A stretch of DNA of 64,000 bases. Origin: Nannocystis pusilla. Lineage in GTDB: Bacteria; Myxococcota_A; Polyangia; Nannocystales; Nannocystaceae. The notes under the pieces are model-generated. The model was not told the DNA's origin, did no database searches, and saw only the letters and a list, made by a program, of their open reading frames with translations. Below, one piece after another: positions 9,234-16,918 of the stretch (its first letter is position 1; the number at the start of each line of letters is the position of its first letter). The stretch is from contig NZ_JAIRAU010000043.1 in assembly GCF_020073745.1 (NCBI RefSeq), forward strand, positions 310,001 through 374,000, in the 5' to 3' direction. Position numbers and translations under genes: made by a program.

Positions 9234-9279
9234 CAGGACCCGAGGGACAGGGAGGAACGGACATGGCTGATGGGACAGT
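9234..9279. repeat. CATG-phased repeat carrying the next gene's start codon
   Basis: CAGG at 9234, CAGG at 9248, CATG at 9262 and CAGT at 9276, all 14 bp apart. The third tetramer contains the ATG (9263) of the NADH dehydrogenase gene, and GGAGG (9251-9255) between the second and third is its ribosome-binding site. The repeat therefore forms the whole translation initiation region. Confidence 0.75.
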
Positions 9280-10495
9280 TGATGACGCCGGCGCCGATGT
9301 CCTGATCCTCGGGGCCAGCTTCGCCGGGGTCGAGCTGCTGCACCAGCTCCGCCGCAGCGCGCGGGGGCGGGGCCTCAAGATCGTCGTCGTCGACCGCCAG
9401 GCCGAGCACCCGTACATCCCGCTGGTGCAGGAGCGGCTGGTCGGGCGGATCGACGCGGCCGGCTCGGTGCTGGCGACGCGGCGCTACGTCGAGGGCCCGG
9501 CGAGGGCGCGCTACGTGGTCGGCGACGTCGTCGGGCTCGACCCCGACCGCAAGGAGGTCGCGCTGGCCTCGGGCGAGCGGCTGCGGGCGCGCTTCATCGT
9601 CGTCGCGCTCGGCTCGGTGCTGGCGCCGCCGGCGGCGATCGAGGGCGCCGAGCGGTTCGTCGACTACAAGTTCGACCGCGAGTTCGTGCACGCCGCCGAC
9701 CGGCTGGCGGCCCTGCTCGCGCCCGGCGGCCCGGCCGGCGAGCGCCCCGCGCTCGTCGTCGTCGGCGGCGGGATCTCCGGCGTCGAGCTGGCCGGCGAGC
9801 TGGCCCGCCTCGCGCGCGTGCGACCCGCCGGCTGGCGCGCCCCGAAGGTCACGCTGGTCCACTCCGGCGCGCGCCTGCTGCCGCACCTGTGCGCCCGCGC
9901 CGGCGCCACGGCCGAGCGGCACCTGCGGGCCCAGGGGGTCGAGCTGCGGCTGAACACGCGCCTCACCCGCCTGGCCGCGGGGACAGCCGCGATCCGGCCC
10001 AGCGCGGGCGGGGCCGGGGCCGGGATCGAGGATGTCCCTTGCGACATGGCCTTTTGGTCCGGTGGCGTGCGGCCGGCGCCGGTGCTGGCGAAGCTGTCGT
10101 TGCCGCGCACCGACGACGGCTGGCTGGCGGTCGGGCCGACGCTGCAGTGCTTCGCAACCGCCAAGCCGACGCGGCCGGACATCTTCGCCATCGGCGACGC
10201 GGCGCGGGTCCAGAGCGCGACCGGGGAGTGGCCGACGATGCAGCGGGCGATCGAGTGCCTGTGGCAGGCGGGCCTGACCGCGCGCAACCTGACGCGGCTG
10301 GCCCACGAGGCGCCCGACTACCCGCACGGGGTGCCGCCGCTGCGGCCGCACACGCTGCGCGAGGATTTCTTCCACGGCATCAGCCTCGGCGACGAGTCGC
10401 TGATCGTGTACGGCCGGCTGGTGCTCGACTTCGCGGCGGTGAACACCTGGTTCCGCCGGTTCTTGATGCGCCGCTACTTCGCCCGCTACAGCTGA
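9263..10495 (+). CDS. Type II NADH dehydrogenase family FAD/NAD oxidoreductase
   Basis: 410-residue single-subunit flavoprotein. Two Rossmann motifs are visible: VLILGASFAGVEL near residue 14 (FAD) and LVVVGGGISGVELAGEL near residue 172 (NAD(P)H). IFAIGDAA near residue 310 closes the FAD site, and the C-terminal region (INTWFRR-like, LVLDFAAVNTW) is the amphipathic membrane-binding end seen in Ndh-2. It should oxidise NADH and reduce quinone at the cytoplasmic face without proton pumping. The ATG at 9263 is supported by GGAGG 8 bases upstream; both lie in a repeat element. A further pair of phased tetramers sits inside the gene at 10031-10048, encoding EDVPCDMAF. Confidence 0.88.
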   Translation: MADGTVDDAGADVLILGASFAGVELLHQLRRSARGRGLKIVVVDRQAEHPYIPLVQERLVGRIDAAGSVLATRRYVEGPARARYVVGDVVGLDPDRKEVALASGERLRARFIVVALGSVLAPPAAIEGAERFVDYKFDREFVHAADRLAALLAPGGPAGERPALVVVGGGISGVELAGELARLARVRPAGWRAPKVTLVHSGARLLPHLCARAGATAERHLRAQGVELRLNTRLTRLAAGTAAIRPSAGGAGAGIEDVPCDMAFWSGGVRPAPVLAKLSLPRTDDGWLAVGPTLQCFATAKPTRPDIFAIGDAARVQSATGEWPTMQRAIECLWQAGLTARNLTRLAHEAPDYPHGVPPLRPHTLREDFFHGISLGDESLIVYGRLVLDFAAVNTWFRRFLMRRYFARYS

Positions 10496-10499
10496 CCGC

Positions 10500-10532
10500 C
10501 GTGAATGGCGGGACATGTCCGAACGGACATGC
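10500..10532. repeat. CATG-phased hairpin after NADH dehydrogenase gene
   Basis: CATG at 10514 and 10528 (14 bp), with a weaker CGTG at 10500. ACATGTCC-GAAC-GGACATG folds into an 8-bp stem with a tetraloop, starting 17 bases after the stop codon. The remaining bases to 10771 (about 240) hold no supported gene; a GC-rich inverted repeat occurs near 10700. Confidence 0.75.
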
Positions 10533-10771
10533 GGTGCGCGGCGGGGAATTGATCGCGGCGAGCGGCGGTCAAATCTACGCGAAAATAGGTATTGGTGGCG
10601 TCCAGACCTCGCCTCGTGTTCCAGGGGGATGAAATGGCGTGAGGGCGCCCTCGTGGGGGCGAAGGTGGTGTCGTCGCCGCACCACGCCGCGGGCCTCCGC
10701 GCCGGCGCGGCGCCGGCGTTTCACCCGGTCTCGTGAGCGAGCGGCGATTGCTGGCAGGCGAGGCCGCCGCT

Positions 10772-11953
10772 ATGCGTGGTCGCATGCAGCGGTCTGTCAT
10801 CACGCTATTTTTTGTCCTCCCCCTCGCCTGCAACGGCGGCGGGACGTCGTCGGACACGGGCACCGAGACCGGTACGAGTCCGGGCACGAGCACCGGCACC
10901 ACGACCGGGAGCACCGGCGGCGACACCCCGACGACGGGCACCACGAGCCCGCCGATCACGACCACCACCGCGACCGCGAGCGAGCCGACGTCGGGGCCGA
11001 CCTCGACCTCGGCGACGAGCGACGGGCCCGACACCACCGCCACGGCGACGACGGACGACGGCACCACCGGTGAGCCCGCCGGCGACGTCTACGATCCGGA
11101 CGAGGACGGGCCGTGGCAGTACGACGACCTCGCCGGCGAGATCGAGGTCGGCGGCGAGACGATCGGCGTGACCGCGCACTACCCGACGCGCGGGCCGGAG
11201 GAGGGGCCGTATCCGGTGGTCCTGCTGGCCCACGGCTTCAACCTGCCGCCGACGCAGTACACCAATTACGCCACGCGCCTGGCCTCGCACGGCTACGTGG
11301 TCGTCAACGTCGATCATGCCGGCTATCTGTTCGGACCGGTCGACCACGTCGCCAACGCGAATCAATTGCTGGCCGGGCTCGACTGGGCGGCCGGGCATCC
11401 GGAGCTCGGGCCGATCAGCGACGTCGACAACGCCGGCGCCACCGGTCACTCGCTGGGCGGCAAGATCTCCGTGCTCGCGGCCATGTACGACGCCCGGATC
11501 AAGGCCGCGATCACCCTCGACCCGGTCGACGGCGCCAATATGTGCCCGAACATGCAGGCGTGCCCCGACGCGAGCGGGCTGCTGCCGATCGCCATCCCGC
11601 TCGGCTTCCTCGGCGAGACCCTCGACACCGCCGGCTTCATGGCCTGCGCGCCGGCGGCCGAGAACTTCACGACCTTCTACGCCGAGGCGGGCGCGCCGGC
11701 CCTGCAAGTCACCGTCAACGGCGCCAACCACATGAGCTTCCTCGACGATGTCGCGTCGTGCGGGATCACCTGCTCGTTCTGCCAGATGCCCACGCTCGAG
11801 AACGCGGTCGTCAACGACCTCGCGCGCGCCTACGTGGTCGCCTACTACGGGCGATACCTGCGCGGCAACGCCGGCTACGACACGTACCTCACCGGCGCGG
11901 CGGCGCAGCAGCGCTACGTCGACCCGGGGCTGGTGACGCTCGCCGAGAAGTGA
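10772..11953 (+). CDS. Lipoprotein alpha/beta hydrolase (chlorophyllase/dienelactone hydrolase-like)
   Basis: 393 residues. The N-terminus (MRGRMQRSVITLFFVLPLAC) is a lipoprotein signal with the lipobox LPLAC; ATG 10784 is an equally possible start. A Thr/Ser/Gly linker (about residues 24-108) follows, typical of this genome's surface proteins. The catalytic domain shows VVLLAHGFN (oxyanion hole), the nucleophile elbow GHSLGGK with Ser, an acid in LDPVDG, and NGANHMSF for the catalytic His. This pattern matches chlorophyllase/PETase-like and dienelactone-hydrolase-like esterases acting outside the cytoplasm. CATCSFC-like cysteines near the end may form a disulfide. A CATG-phased hairpin follows the stop. 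Confidence 0.85.
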   Translation: MRGRMQRSVITLFFVLPLACNGGGTSSDTGTETGTSPGTSTGTTTGSTGGDTPTTGTTSPPITTTTATASEPTSGPTSTSATSDGPDTTATATTDDGTTGEPAGDVYDPDEDGPWQYDDLAGEIEVGGETIGVTAHYPTRGPEEGPYPVVLLAHGFNLPPTQYTNYATRLASHGYVVVNVDHAGYLFGPVDHVANANQLLAGLDWAAGHPELGPISDVDNAGATGHSLGGKISVLAAMYDARIKAAITLDPVDGANMCPNMQACPDASGLLPIAIPLGFLGETLDTAGFMACAPAAENFTTFYAEAGAPALQVTVNGANHMSFLDDVASCGITCSFCQMPTLENAVVNDLARAYVVAYYGRYLRGNAGYDTYLTGAAAQQRYVDPGLVTLAEK

Positions 11954-11987
11954 GGGCGGCGCGCTGAACGGCGCTCTTGTCGCGAAG

Positions 11988-12007
11988 ATATGTCCTTGAA
12001 GACATGT
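11988..12007. repeat. CATG-phased hairpin after hydrolase gene
   Basis: ATATGTC-CTTGAA-GACATGT with tetramers at 11989 (TATG) and 12003 (CATG), 14 bp apart. It lies 35 bp beyond the hydrolase stop and about 80 bp before the next start, between two same-strand genes; a comparable copy precedes the second paralogue (12878-12900). Confidence 0.75.
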
Positions 12008-12086
12008 GAGCAGCCGAGCCGCGTTCGCATCGGCCGCCGAGCGACGTCCGAAGGCCCGCGGGCGCGGTCGTGGTAGCGTCGGCTCG

Positions 12087-12863
12087 ATGGCCGGAGCGCT
12101 TCGGGTTCTGTTCGCCTGCGCGGGGATCGGGCTGTGCGCCGCGCTCGCGTGCGCGCGGCCGGCCGAGCCGGCTCCGCCGGCGTCGCCCGCGGCCGGCGTC
12201 GCGCCGGAGCCGGTGGGCGTCGATCCATCGCTGCTGACCACCGGCGAGCTGGCGCCCGGCGACGTCGAGGCGAAGTGTCCATCGCCGCTCTACCTCGCGC
12301 GCTGCCTGCAGGCGCGCGCGCACCCGGAGGTGCGCTTCACGTGGTCGCTCGCGTGGGACGAGCACCGGACGAACGAGCGCGGCGACCAGGTCGCGTACAC
12401 GGAGTCGGAGATGCTGGCCCGGCGACAGCAGGTGATCGACCGCGCGCTCGCCGACGGGGTGCGGGAGATCTATCCGCGCCGCTCACGGCTGTCGGAGGTC
12501 ATCCTGGTCGGGCCGGCGCCCGCCGTGCGCGGGGCGATGGCGCTGCCGCAGGTCCGCGTCGTCACGGTGAACTGCGCCGACGACGACCGGGAGTTCTGCG
12601 CCTGCGAGCGCCTGCGGGTCGACCAGTGCGCCGCGCACGCCTTCTGCCAGGAGGTCCACGGCCTGCTGCGCTGCCGCGAGCCGGCCGCGCTGGCAGGATG
12701 TACCCGCGCCGAACTGTGCCAGACGGCGATCGGTCACGCGTATGACCCGGGGGGCACGCTGTGGCAGTTCAGCAGCGGTTGCCTGCCCGACCAGCCGGGC
12801 TGGCGACCGGTGGGCTGGACGGGGGAGACGCCGCCGTGTGAGGCCGCGACGCGGCCTCGCTGA
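12087..12863 (+). CDS. Cys-rich lipoprotein, first of a tandem pair
   Basis: 258 residues with a lipoprotein signal ending ALAC. No family that I recognise. Conserved blocks shared with the next gene are YLARCLQARAHPEVRF, an ERRQQV-type helix, and a cysteine cluster (EFCACERLRVDQC, HAFCQ, RCREPAALAGCTRA, SSGCLPDQPGW) suggesting several disulfides. Bases 12024-12089 upstream are nearly repeated before the second gene, so the duplication included the promoter region. ATG 12087 is chosen because signal peptides start there in both copies. An 8-bp inverted repeat (GAGGCCGC, GCGGCCTC, 12840-12858) covers the last codons. Confidence 0.78.
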   Translation: MAGALRVLFACAGIGLCAALACARPAEPAPPASPAAGVAPEPVGVDPSLLTTGELAPGDVEAKCPSPLYLARCLQARAHPEVRFTWSLAWDEHRTNERGDQVAYTESEMLARRQQVIDRALADGVREIYPRRSRLSEVILVGPAPAVRGAMALPQVRVVTVNCADDDREFCACERLRVDQCAAHAFCQEVHGLLRCREPAALAGCTRAELCQTAIGHAYDPGGTLWQFSSGCLPDQPGWRPVGWTGETPPCEAATRPR

Positions 12864-12877
12864 TCGAGCGGCGACAA

Positions 12878-12908
12878 GGACATGTCCCTGGAGACATGTC
12901 TTTTAAAG
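12878..12908. repeat. CATG-phased hairpin followed by CTTTT
   Basis: CATG at 12881 and 12895, 14 bp apart, form ACATGTC-CCTGGA-GACATGT, followed by CTTTTAAAG. This is the copy most like an intrinsic terminator, 17 bp after the first paralogue's stop. Confidence 0.78.
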
Positions 12909-12981
12909 TTTGGCGAGATGAGCGTCCGCCGCCGAGCGACGTCCGAGGGTCCCCGGGCGCGGTCGTGGTAGCGTCGGCTCG

Positions 12982-13764
12982 ATGGCCGAGGCGCGGATGG
13001 AATGGTTGGCCTGCGCGGCGATCGGGCTGTGCGTCGCGCTCGCGTGTGCGCGGCCGGTCGAGCCGGGGCCGCCGGCGTCGCCCGCGGCCGGCGTCGCGCC
13101 GGAGCCGGTGGGCGTCGATCCATCGCTCCTGATCAGCAGCGAGCTGATGCCTGGCGACGTCGAGGTGAAGTGTCACGCGCCGCACTACCTCGCGCGCTGC
13201 CTGCAGGCGCGGGCGCACCCGGAGGTGCGCTTCTCGTGGCTCCTGTCGCTCGACGAGTACACGACGGACGAGCGCGGCGACCGCGTCGCGCTCGGCGACG
13301 CGGCGCTGCGCGAGCGGAGGCAGCAGGTCCTCGACCGCCTGCGCGCCGACGGGGCCCACGAGATCGACGAAAACTGGGGCCGGGACAGCGTGAGCGTGAC
13401 GGCGCCGCACCCGGCGGTGCGCGGCGCGATGGGGCTGCCGCAGGTCTACATGGTCACGCCGAGCTGCGCCGAGGACGACCACGAGTTCTGCGCCTGCGAG
13501 CGGCTGCGGGTCGACCAGTGCCCCGCGCACGCGTTCTGCCAGGACCTCCACGGTCTGCCGCGCTGCCGCGAGCCCGCGGCGCTGGCCGGCTGCACGCGCG
13601 CGGAGGGGTGCACGGACTCGATCACGCACGCCGTCGACCCGCGCGGGGGCAAGTGGGAGTTTCCCAGCGGCTGCCTGCCCGACCAGCCGGGCTGGCGCTC
13701 GCTCGGCTTCACGATCGACATGACGACCGGCGAGCCACGATGCGAGCGGGTCGATGCCCGGTGA
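12982..13764 (+). CDS. Cys-rich lipoprotein, second of a tandem pair
   Basis: 260 residues, a clear paralogue of the gene before it. The N-terminal region from CARPVEP to DPSLL is nearly identical, as is the Cys-rich C-terminal half (EFCACERLRVDQC, HAFCQDLHGL, GCLPDQPGWR); the central part (about residues 80-140) has diverged. The signal peptide ends ALAC. The leader DNA (about 12922-12986) matches that of the first copy, including GGTCGTGGTAGCGTCGGCTC directly before the ATG. Function unknown; the paired arrangement and divergence suggest paralogues with different ligands or targets, which is only inference. Confidence 0.78.
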   Translation: MAEARMEWLACAAIGLCVALACARPVEPGPPASPAAGVAPEPVGVDPSLLISSELMPGDVEVKCHAPHYLARCLQARAHPEVRFSWLLSLDEYTTDERGDRVALGDAALRERRQQVLDRLRADGAHEIDENWGRDSVSVTAPHPAVRGAMGLPQVYMVTPSCAEDDHEFCACERLRVDQCPAHAFCQDLHGLPRCREPAALAGCTRAEGCTDSITHAVDPRGGKWEFPSGCLPDQPGWRSLGFTIDMTTGEPRCERVDAR

Positions 13765-13768
13765 GCGC

Positions 13769-13809
13769 ATGCAAGGACATGTCGATGGCGACATGTCCTT
13801 TGGTGCATC
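13769..13809. repeat. CATG-phased perfect palindrome
   Basis: GGACATGTC and GACATGTCC flank a 6-base spacer (13775-13798), CATG at 13778 and 13792, with a weaker CATC in phase at 13806. The element begins 10 bases after the stop of the second paralogue. The rest of the gap to the convergent pmbA holds no gene. Confidence 0.8.
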
Positions 13810-13940
13810 TTCGTGGCGCTCATCGCCACCATGGTGGCGCGGCCGCGGGCGGACCGCCACTGCGACCGCGGCGCGGATCGGCGCGCAAGAAGCAGAACAG
13901 GGCGCCGTTCCGCGCCCTGAATCTGCCTTCTTGCTTAAGA

Positions 13941-13974
13941 GACCTGGCGCGAGCGACAGGTCCTTTGGGTCATG
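13941..13974. repeat. CATG-phased repeat containing the pmbA stop
   Basis: CCTG at 13943, CAGG at 13957 and CATG at 13971, all 14 bp apart; GACCTG and CAGGTC pair across the first interval. On the minus strand the last tetramer supplies the TGA stop of pmbA (13972-13970). Confidence 0.78.
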
Positions 13975-15283
13975 TCCCGCTGAACTGCACGTCCTCGAAC
14001 ACGAGGGTGGGGGCGCGCAGGCTGGAGTACGGGTAGGGGTCGTCGCCGACGACGGCGAGCTTGGCGAACAGGGCGGCGAGGTTGCCGGTGACGTTCATCT
14101 CGCCGATCGGGGCGCCGATCTTGCCGCCCTTGATCTGGTGGCCGCGGAGGCCGAGCGAGAAGTCGCCGGTGGTCGCGTCGCTGTTGCCGCCGAGCCACGA
14201 GGTGACGTAGATGCCCTCGCTCACGTCGGCGATGAGGGCGGCGAGCGGCTTGTTGCCGAGGCCGAGCACGCGGTTGCTGGCCGAGCCGCTGGTGGGGGCC
14301 ATGCCGAGCTTCTTGCCGTAGTAGGTGTCGACGTAGTAGTTGCGGACCACGCCGGCCTCGATGAGCGGCATGCGCCTGGCGGAGATGCCCTCGCCGTCGA
14401 AGTGGCGCGAGCTGAGGCCGCGGGGGAGCAGCGGGTCGTCGGTGATCGTCAGCTTGTCGCCGAACACCTTCTGACCTTGCTTTCCGGCCAGGTAGGAGCG
14501 GCCCTGCTGGATCGACGCGGCCGACAGCGGGGCCAGGGCGCGCGACAGCAGCGACACCGCGGCCTCGGGGTCGACGACCATCGTCGTGCGCACCGTCGGG
14601 CCCTTGGTGCTGCCGAGGCGTTCGACCGCCCGGCGCAGCGCCAGCGCGGCGACCGAGCCCGGCTCGGGCAGGCCCTGGATGAAGCGGCCGACGGCCATGG
14701 CCGAGCCCTCGGGGCGCTTGTCCTCGCCCTCGCGCACGGTGGCGGTGCAGGCGTAGCCGAGGTAGCTGCCGCTCCACTCGCCGTCGAAGCCGTTGCTGCT
14801 GGCGGCGGCGCCCTGCGACTCGCCGCTGAACAGGTTGCTCTCGGCCGAGATGACGCGCGGGTCGGTGTGGGCCTTGGCGTCCATCTCGGCGCACCAGGCC
14901 TCGCGCTGCTCGCGGGTGAGCTTGGCGACGGCCGGGTCGACGCGCTCGAGGTCGACGGTGGGGCGGTCCTTGAACAGCGCGGGGTCGGGGATCACGCGGT
15001 AGGGGTCGGGCTGGAGCACGCGGGTCAGCGCGACCGCCTCCTTGATGAAGCCGGCCAGGCGGTCGGGCCGCAGGTCGGTGGTGCTGTGCGACGAGTAGCG
15101 GCCGTCGACGTAGAGGTTGATGCCGAGGCCGCGGGAGGTGCTCTCCTCGACCTTCTCGACCTTGCCGTCGCGGTAGATGAGGGACACCGAGCGGTCGCGC
15201 GAGACGGCGGCCCAGGCGTCCTGTGCACCTGACTTTTTGGCCAGGTCGACCGCGGTCTTGGCGCTTTGGAGCAGGTCAGACAT
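13970..15283 (-). CDS. pmbA: TldD/PmbA-family protein, PmbA (TldE) subunit
   Basis: 437 residues of the TldD/PmbA metalloprotease family. PmbA is the non-zinc partner of the TldD-PmbA heterodimer, which degrades unfolded peptides and matures microcin B17-type and other modified peptides. Family blocks seen: DGKVEKVEESTSRGLGI at the start, SSRHFDGEG, and the C-terminal GDFSLGLRGHQIKGGK and GEMNVTGN. There is no HExxxH motif, as expected for this subunit. The start overlaps the end of tldD by 8 bases, so they form an operon. Unlike TldD here, it has no export signal. Its final codons and stop come from a repeat element. Confidence 0.88.
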   Translation of the reverse strand: MSDLLQSAKTAVDLAKKSGAQDAWAAVSRDRSVSLIYRDGKVEKVEESTSRGLGINLYVDGRYSSHSTTDLRPDRLAGFIKEAVALTRVLQPDPYRVIPDPALFKDRPTVDLERVDPAVAKLTREQREAWCAEMDAKAHTDPRVISAESNLFSGESQGAAASSNGFDGEWSGSYLGYACTATVREGEDKRPEGSAMAVGRFIQGLPEPGSVAALALRRAVERLGSTKGPTVRTTMVVDPEAAVSLLSRALAPLSAASIQQGRSYLAGKQGQKVFGDKLTITDDPLLPRGLSSRHFDGEGISARRMPLIEAGVVRNYYVDTYYGKKLGMAPTSGSASNRVLGLGNKPLAALIADVSEGIYVTSWLGGNSDATTGDFSLGLRGHQIKGGKIGAPIGEMNVTGNLAALFAKLAVVGDDPYPYSSLRAPTLVFEDVQFSGT

Positions 15284-16826
15284 TCTCGCCTCCGACGGTC
15301 ATCTTCGAGACCAGGGTGGTGGGCAGGCCCTGCGAGACCGGCACGCTCTGGCCGTCCTTGCCGCAGGTCCAGCCGCCGAAGTCGAGCTTGCAGTCGTTCG
15401 CCACCATGGTGACGTTGCGCAGCGCCTCGGGGCCGTTGCCGATGATGTTGATGTCCTTGATCGGGGCGGTGATCTTGCCGTCCTCGATGAGCCAGCCGTT
15501 CTTGATGTAGAAGGTGAAGTCACCGGCGCCGATCTGCACCTGGCCGTTGGTGAAGGTCTCGGCGATGATGCCCTTCTTCACCGAGGCGATGATCTCCTCG
15601 CGCGTGTGCGGGCCGTTCTCCATGTACGTGCTGCGCATGCGCGGCATCGGCGAGTGGCGGAACGACTCGCGCCGGCCCGAGCCGGTGGCCTTCACCTTGT
15701 AGTGCTTGGCGCTGATGCTGTCGTGCAGGTACGACGCCATCACGCCGTGGTCGACCAGCACGGTCTTCTCGACCGCGTTGCCCTCGTCGTCGACGTTGAG
15801 CGCGCCGCGCTCGCCGTCCTGGGTGGCGTCGTCGACGATCGTCACGAAGTCGGGCGCGACCTTCTTGCCGATCATGCTGGCGTAGATGCTGGTGTTCTTG
15901 CGGTTGAAGTCGGCCTCCATGCCGTGGCCGATGGCCTCGTGCAGGAGGATGCCGCTGGCGCCGGCGGCCAGCACCACCGGCATCTCGCCGGCCGGCGGGC
16001 GCCGGGCGTCGAACAGCACCATCGTGCGCTTGACGGCCTCGTCGGCCAGGAACTGCAGGCGCTCCTCGGTGTACCAGTCGAAGCCGTGGCGGCCGGCCAG
16101 GTTGGCCGAGTTGCTCTGGGTGACGTCGCCCTTCTTGGCGGTCAGCATGCACCACAGCCGCGTCATCGGCCGGATGTCGGTCTGGATGTTGCCGTGCATG
16201 TCGGCGATGAGCACCAGCTCCTCGCCGTCGGCCCAGCTGACGGTGACCTTGTGGATCGACGGGTCGGCCTTGCGCGCCAGGGCGTTGAGCCGCTCGATGT
16301 GCGGCAGCTTCTGCACCGTCTGGATGTCCGACCACGGCTGCGACAGCGCGTAGTAGCTGGGCCGCTGGCGCTGCTTGAACTCGACCGGCCCGCGCGCCGC
16401 GCCGCCGTGGGCGATGCCGGCCGCCGTGCGCGCCGCCGCCAGCATCGCCTCGAGCGAGAGGTCCTCGGTGAACGCGTAGCCGGTCTGGTCGCCGACCACC
16501 ACCCGCAGACCGACGCCCTGGTCGACCGAGGAGCTGGCGCGGCTGATGATGCCGTCCTCCATCGTGATCGAGTTGTCGCGGCTGTACTGGAAGTAGAGGT
16601 CGGCAGCGTCGGCGCCGCGCGACGTCAGTTCGCTCATGACGCGCGCGATCGTGGGCTTGTCGACGGAGAACCACCCGAGGTGGTCGGCGAGGGGGGCGTG
16701 TTCACCGGGGATCATGGTGGTGCTCCCGGCCTTTGTGGTGCCTCTGCAGCCGGCGAGCAAGCCCGGGAGCCCGAGGCCGAGGGTCGAGAGGGCCGCGAAC
16801 GAGCGGCGTGAGAGGGTCTGTGGCAT
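15276..16826 (-). CDS. tldD: TldD-like metalloprotease with twin-arginine lipoprotein signal
   Basis: 516 residues. HEAIGHGMEADF is the zinc motif of TldD proteases, and GASGILLHEA, YMENGPHTREEI and GTCGK-like WTCGKDGQ near the end match the family. The N-terminus is unusual: LSRRSFAALSTLGLGLPGLL then AGC looks like a Tat signal followed by a lipobox. This suggests export of a folded, metal-loaded enzyme and anchoring outside, whereas E. coli TldD is cytoplasmic. The partner pmbA, overlapping by 8 bases, lacks such a signal. ATG 16826 is the first Met and starts this signal. The polymerase gene lies 93 bp upstream on the same strand. Confidence 0.87.
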   Translation of the reverse strand: MPQTLSRRSFAALSTLGLGLPGLLAGCRGTTKAGSTTMIPGEHAPLADHLGWFSVDKPTIARVMSELTSRGADAADLYFQYSRDNSITMEDGIISRASSSVDQGVGLRVVVGDQTGYAFTEDLSLEAMLAAARTAAGIAHGGAARGPVEFKQRQRPSYYALSQPWSDIQTVQKLPHIERLNALARKADPSIHKVTVSWADGEELVLIADMHGNIQTDIRPMTRLWCMLTAKKGDVTQSNSANLAGRHGFDWYTEERLQFLADEAVKRTMVLFDARRPPAGEMPVVLAAGASGILLHEAIGHGMEADFNRKNTSIYASMIGKKVAPDFVTIVDDATQDGERGALNVDDEGNAVEKTVLVDHGVMASYLHDSISAKHYKVKATGSGRRESFRHSPMPRMRSTYMENGPHTREEIIASVKKGIIAETFTNGQVQIGAGDFTFYIKNGWLIEDGKITAPIKDINIIGNGPEALRNVTMVANDCKLDFGGWTCGKDGQSVPVSQGLPTTLVSKMTVGGENV

Positions 16827-16918
16827 GAGGGCTCCGCGTGGGGTCTGGCGTGCTTGGAACCGAAGATGTCGCGTGAGGTTTCGCGGCGCGAAGATGAGGC
16901 AGCCGGCGGGCTCCGAGT

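Noticed and set aside
10031..10048. In-frame repeat insertion in the NADH dehydrogenase gene
   Set aside because: The tetramers are in phase, but the encoded EDVPCDMAFWSGG occupies a segment that related enzymes also have, so insertion cannot be claimed; it may be chance or ancient.
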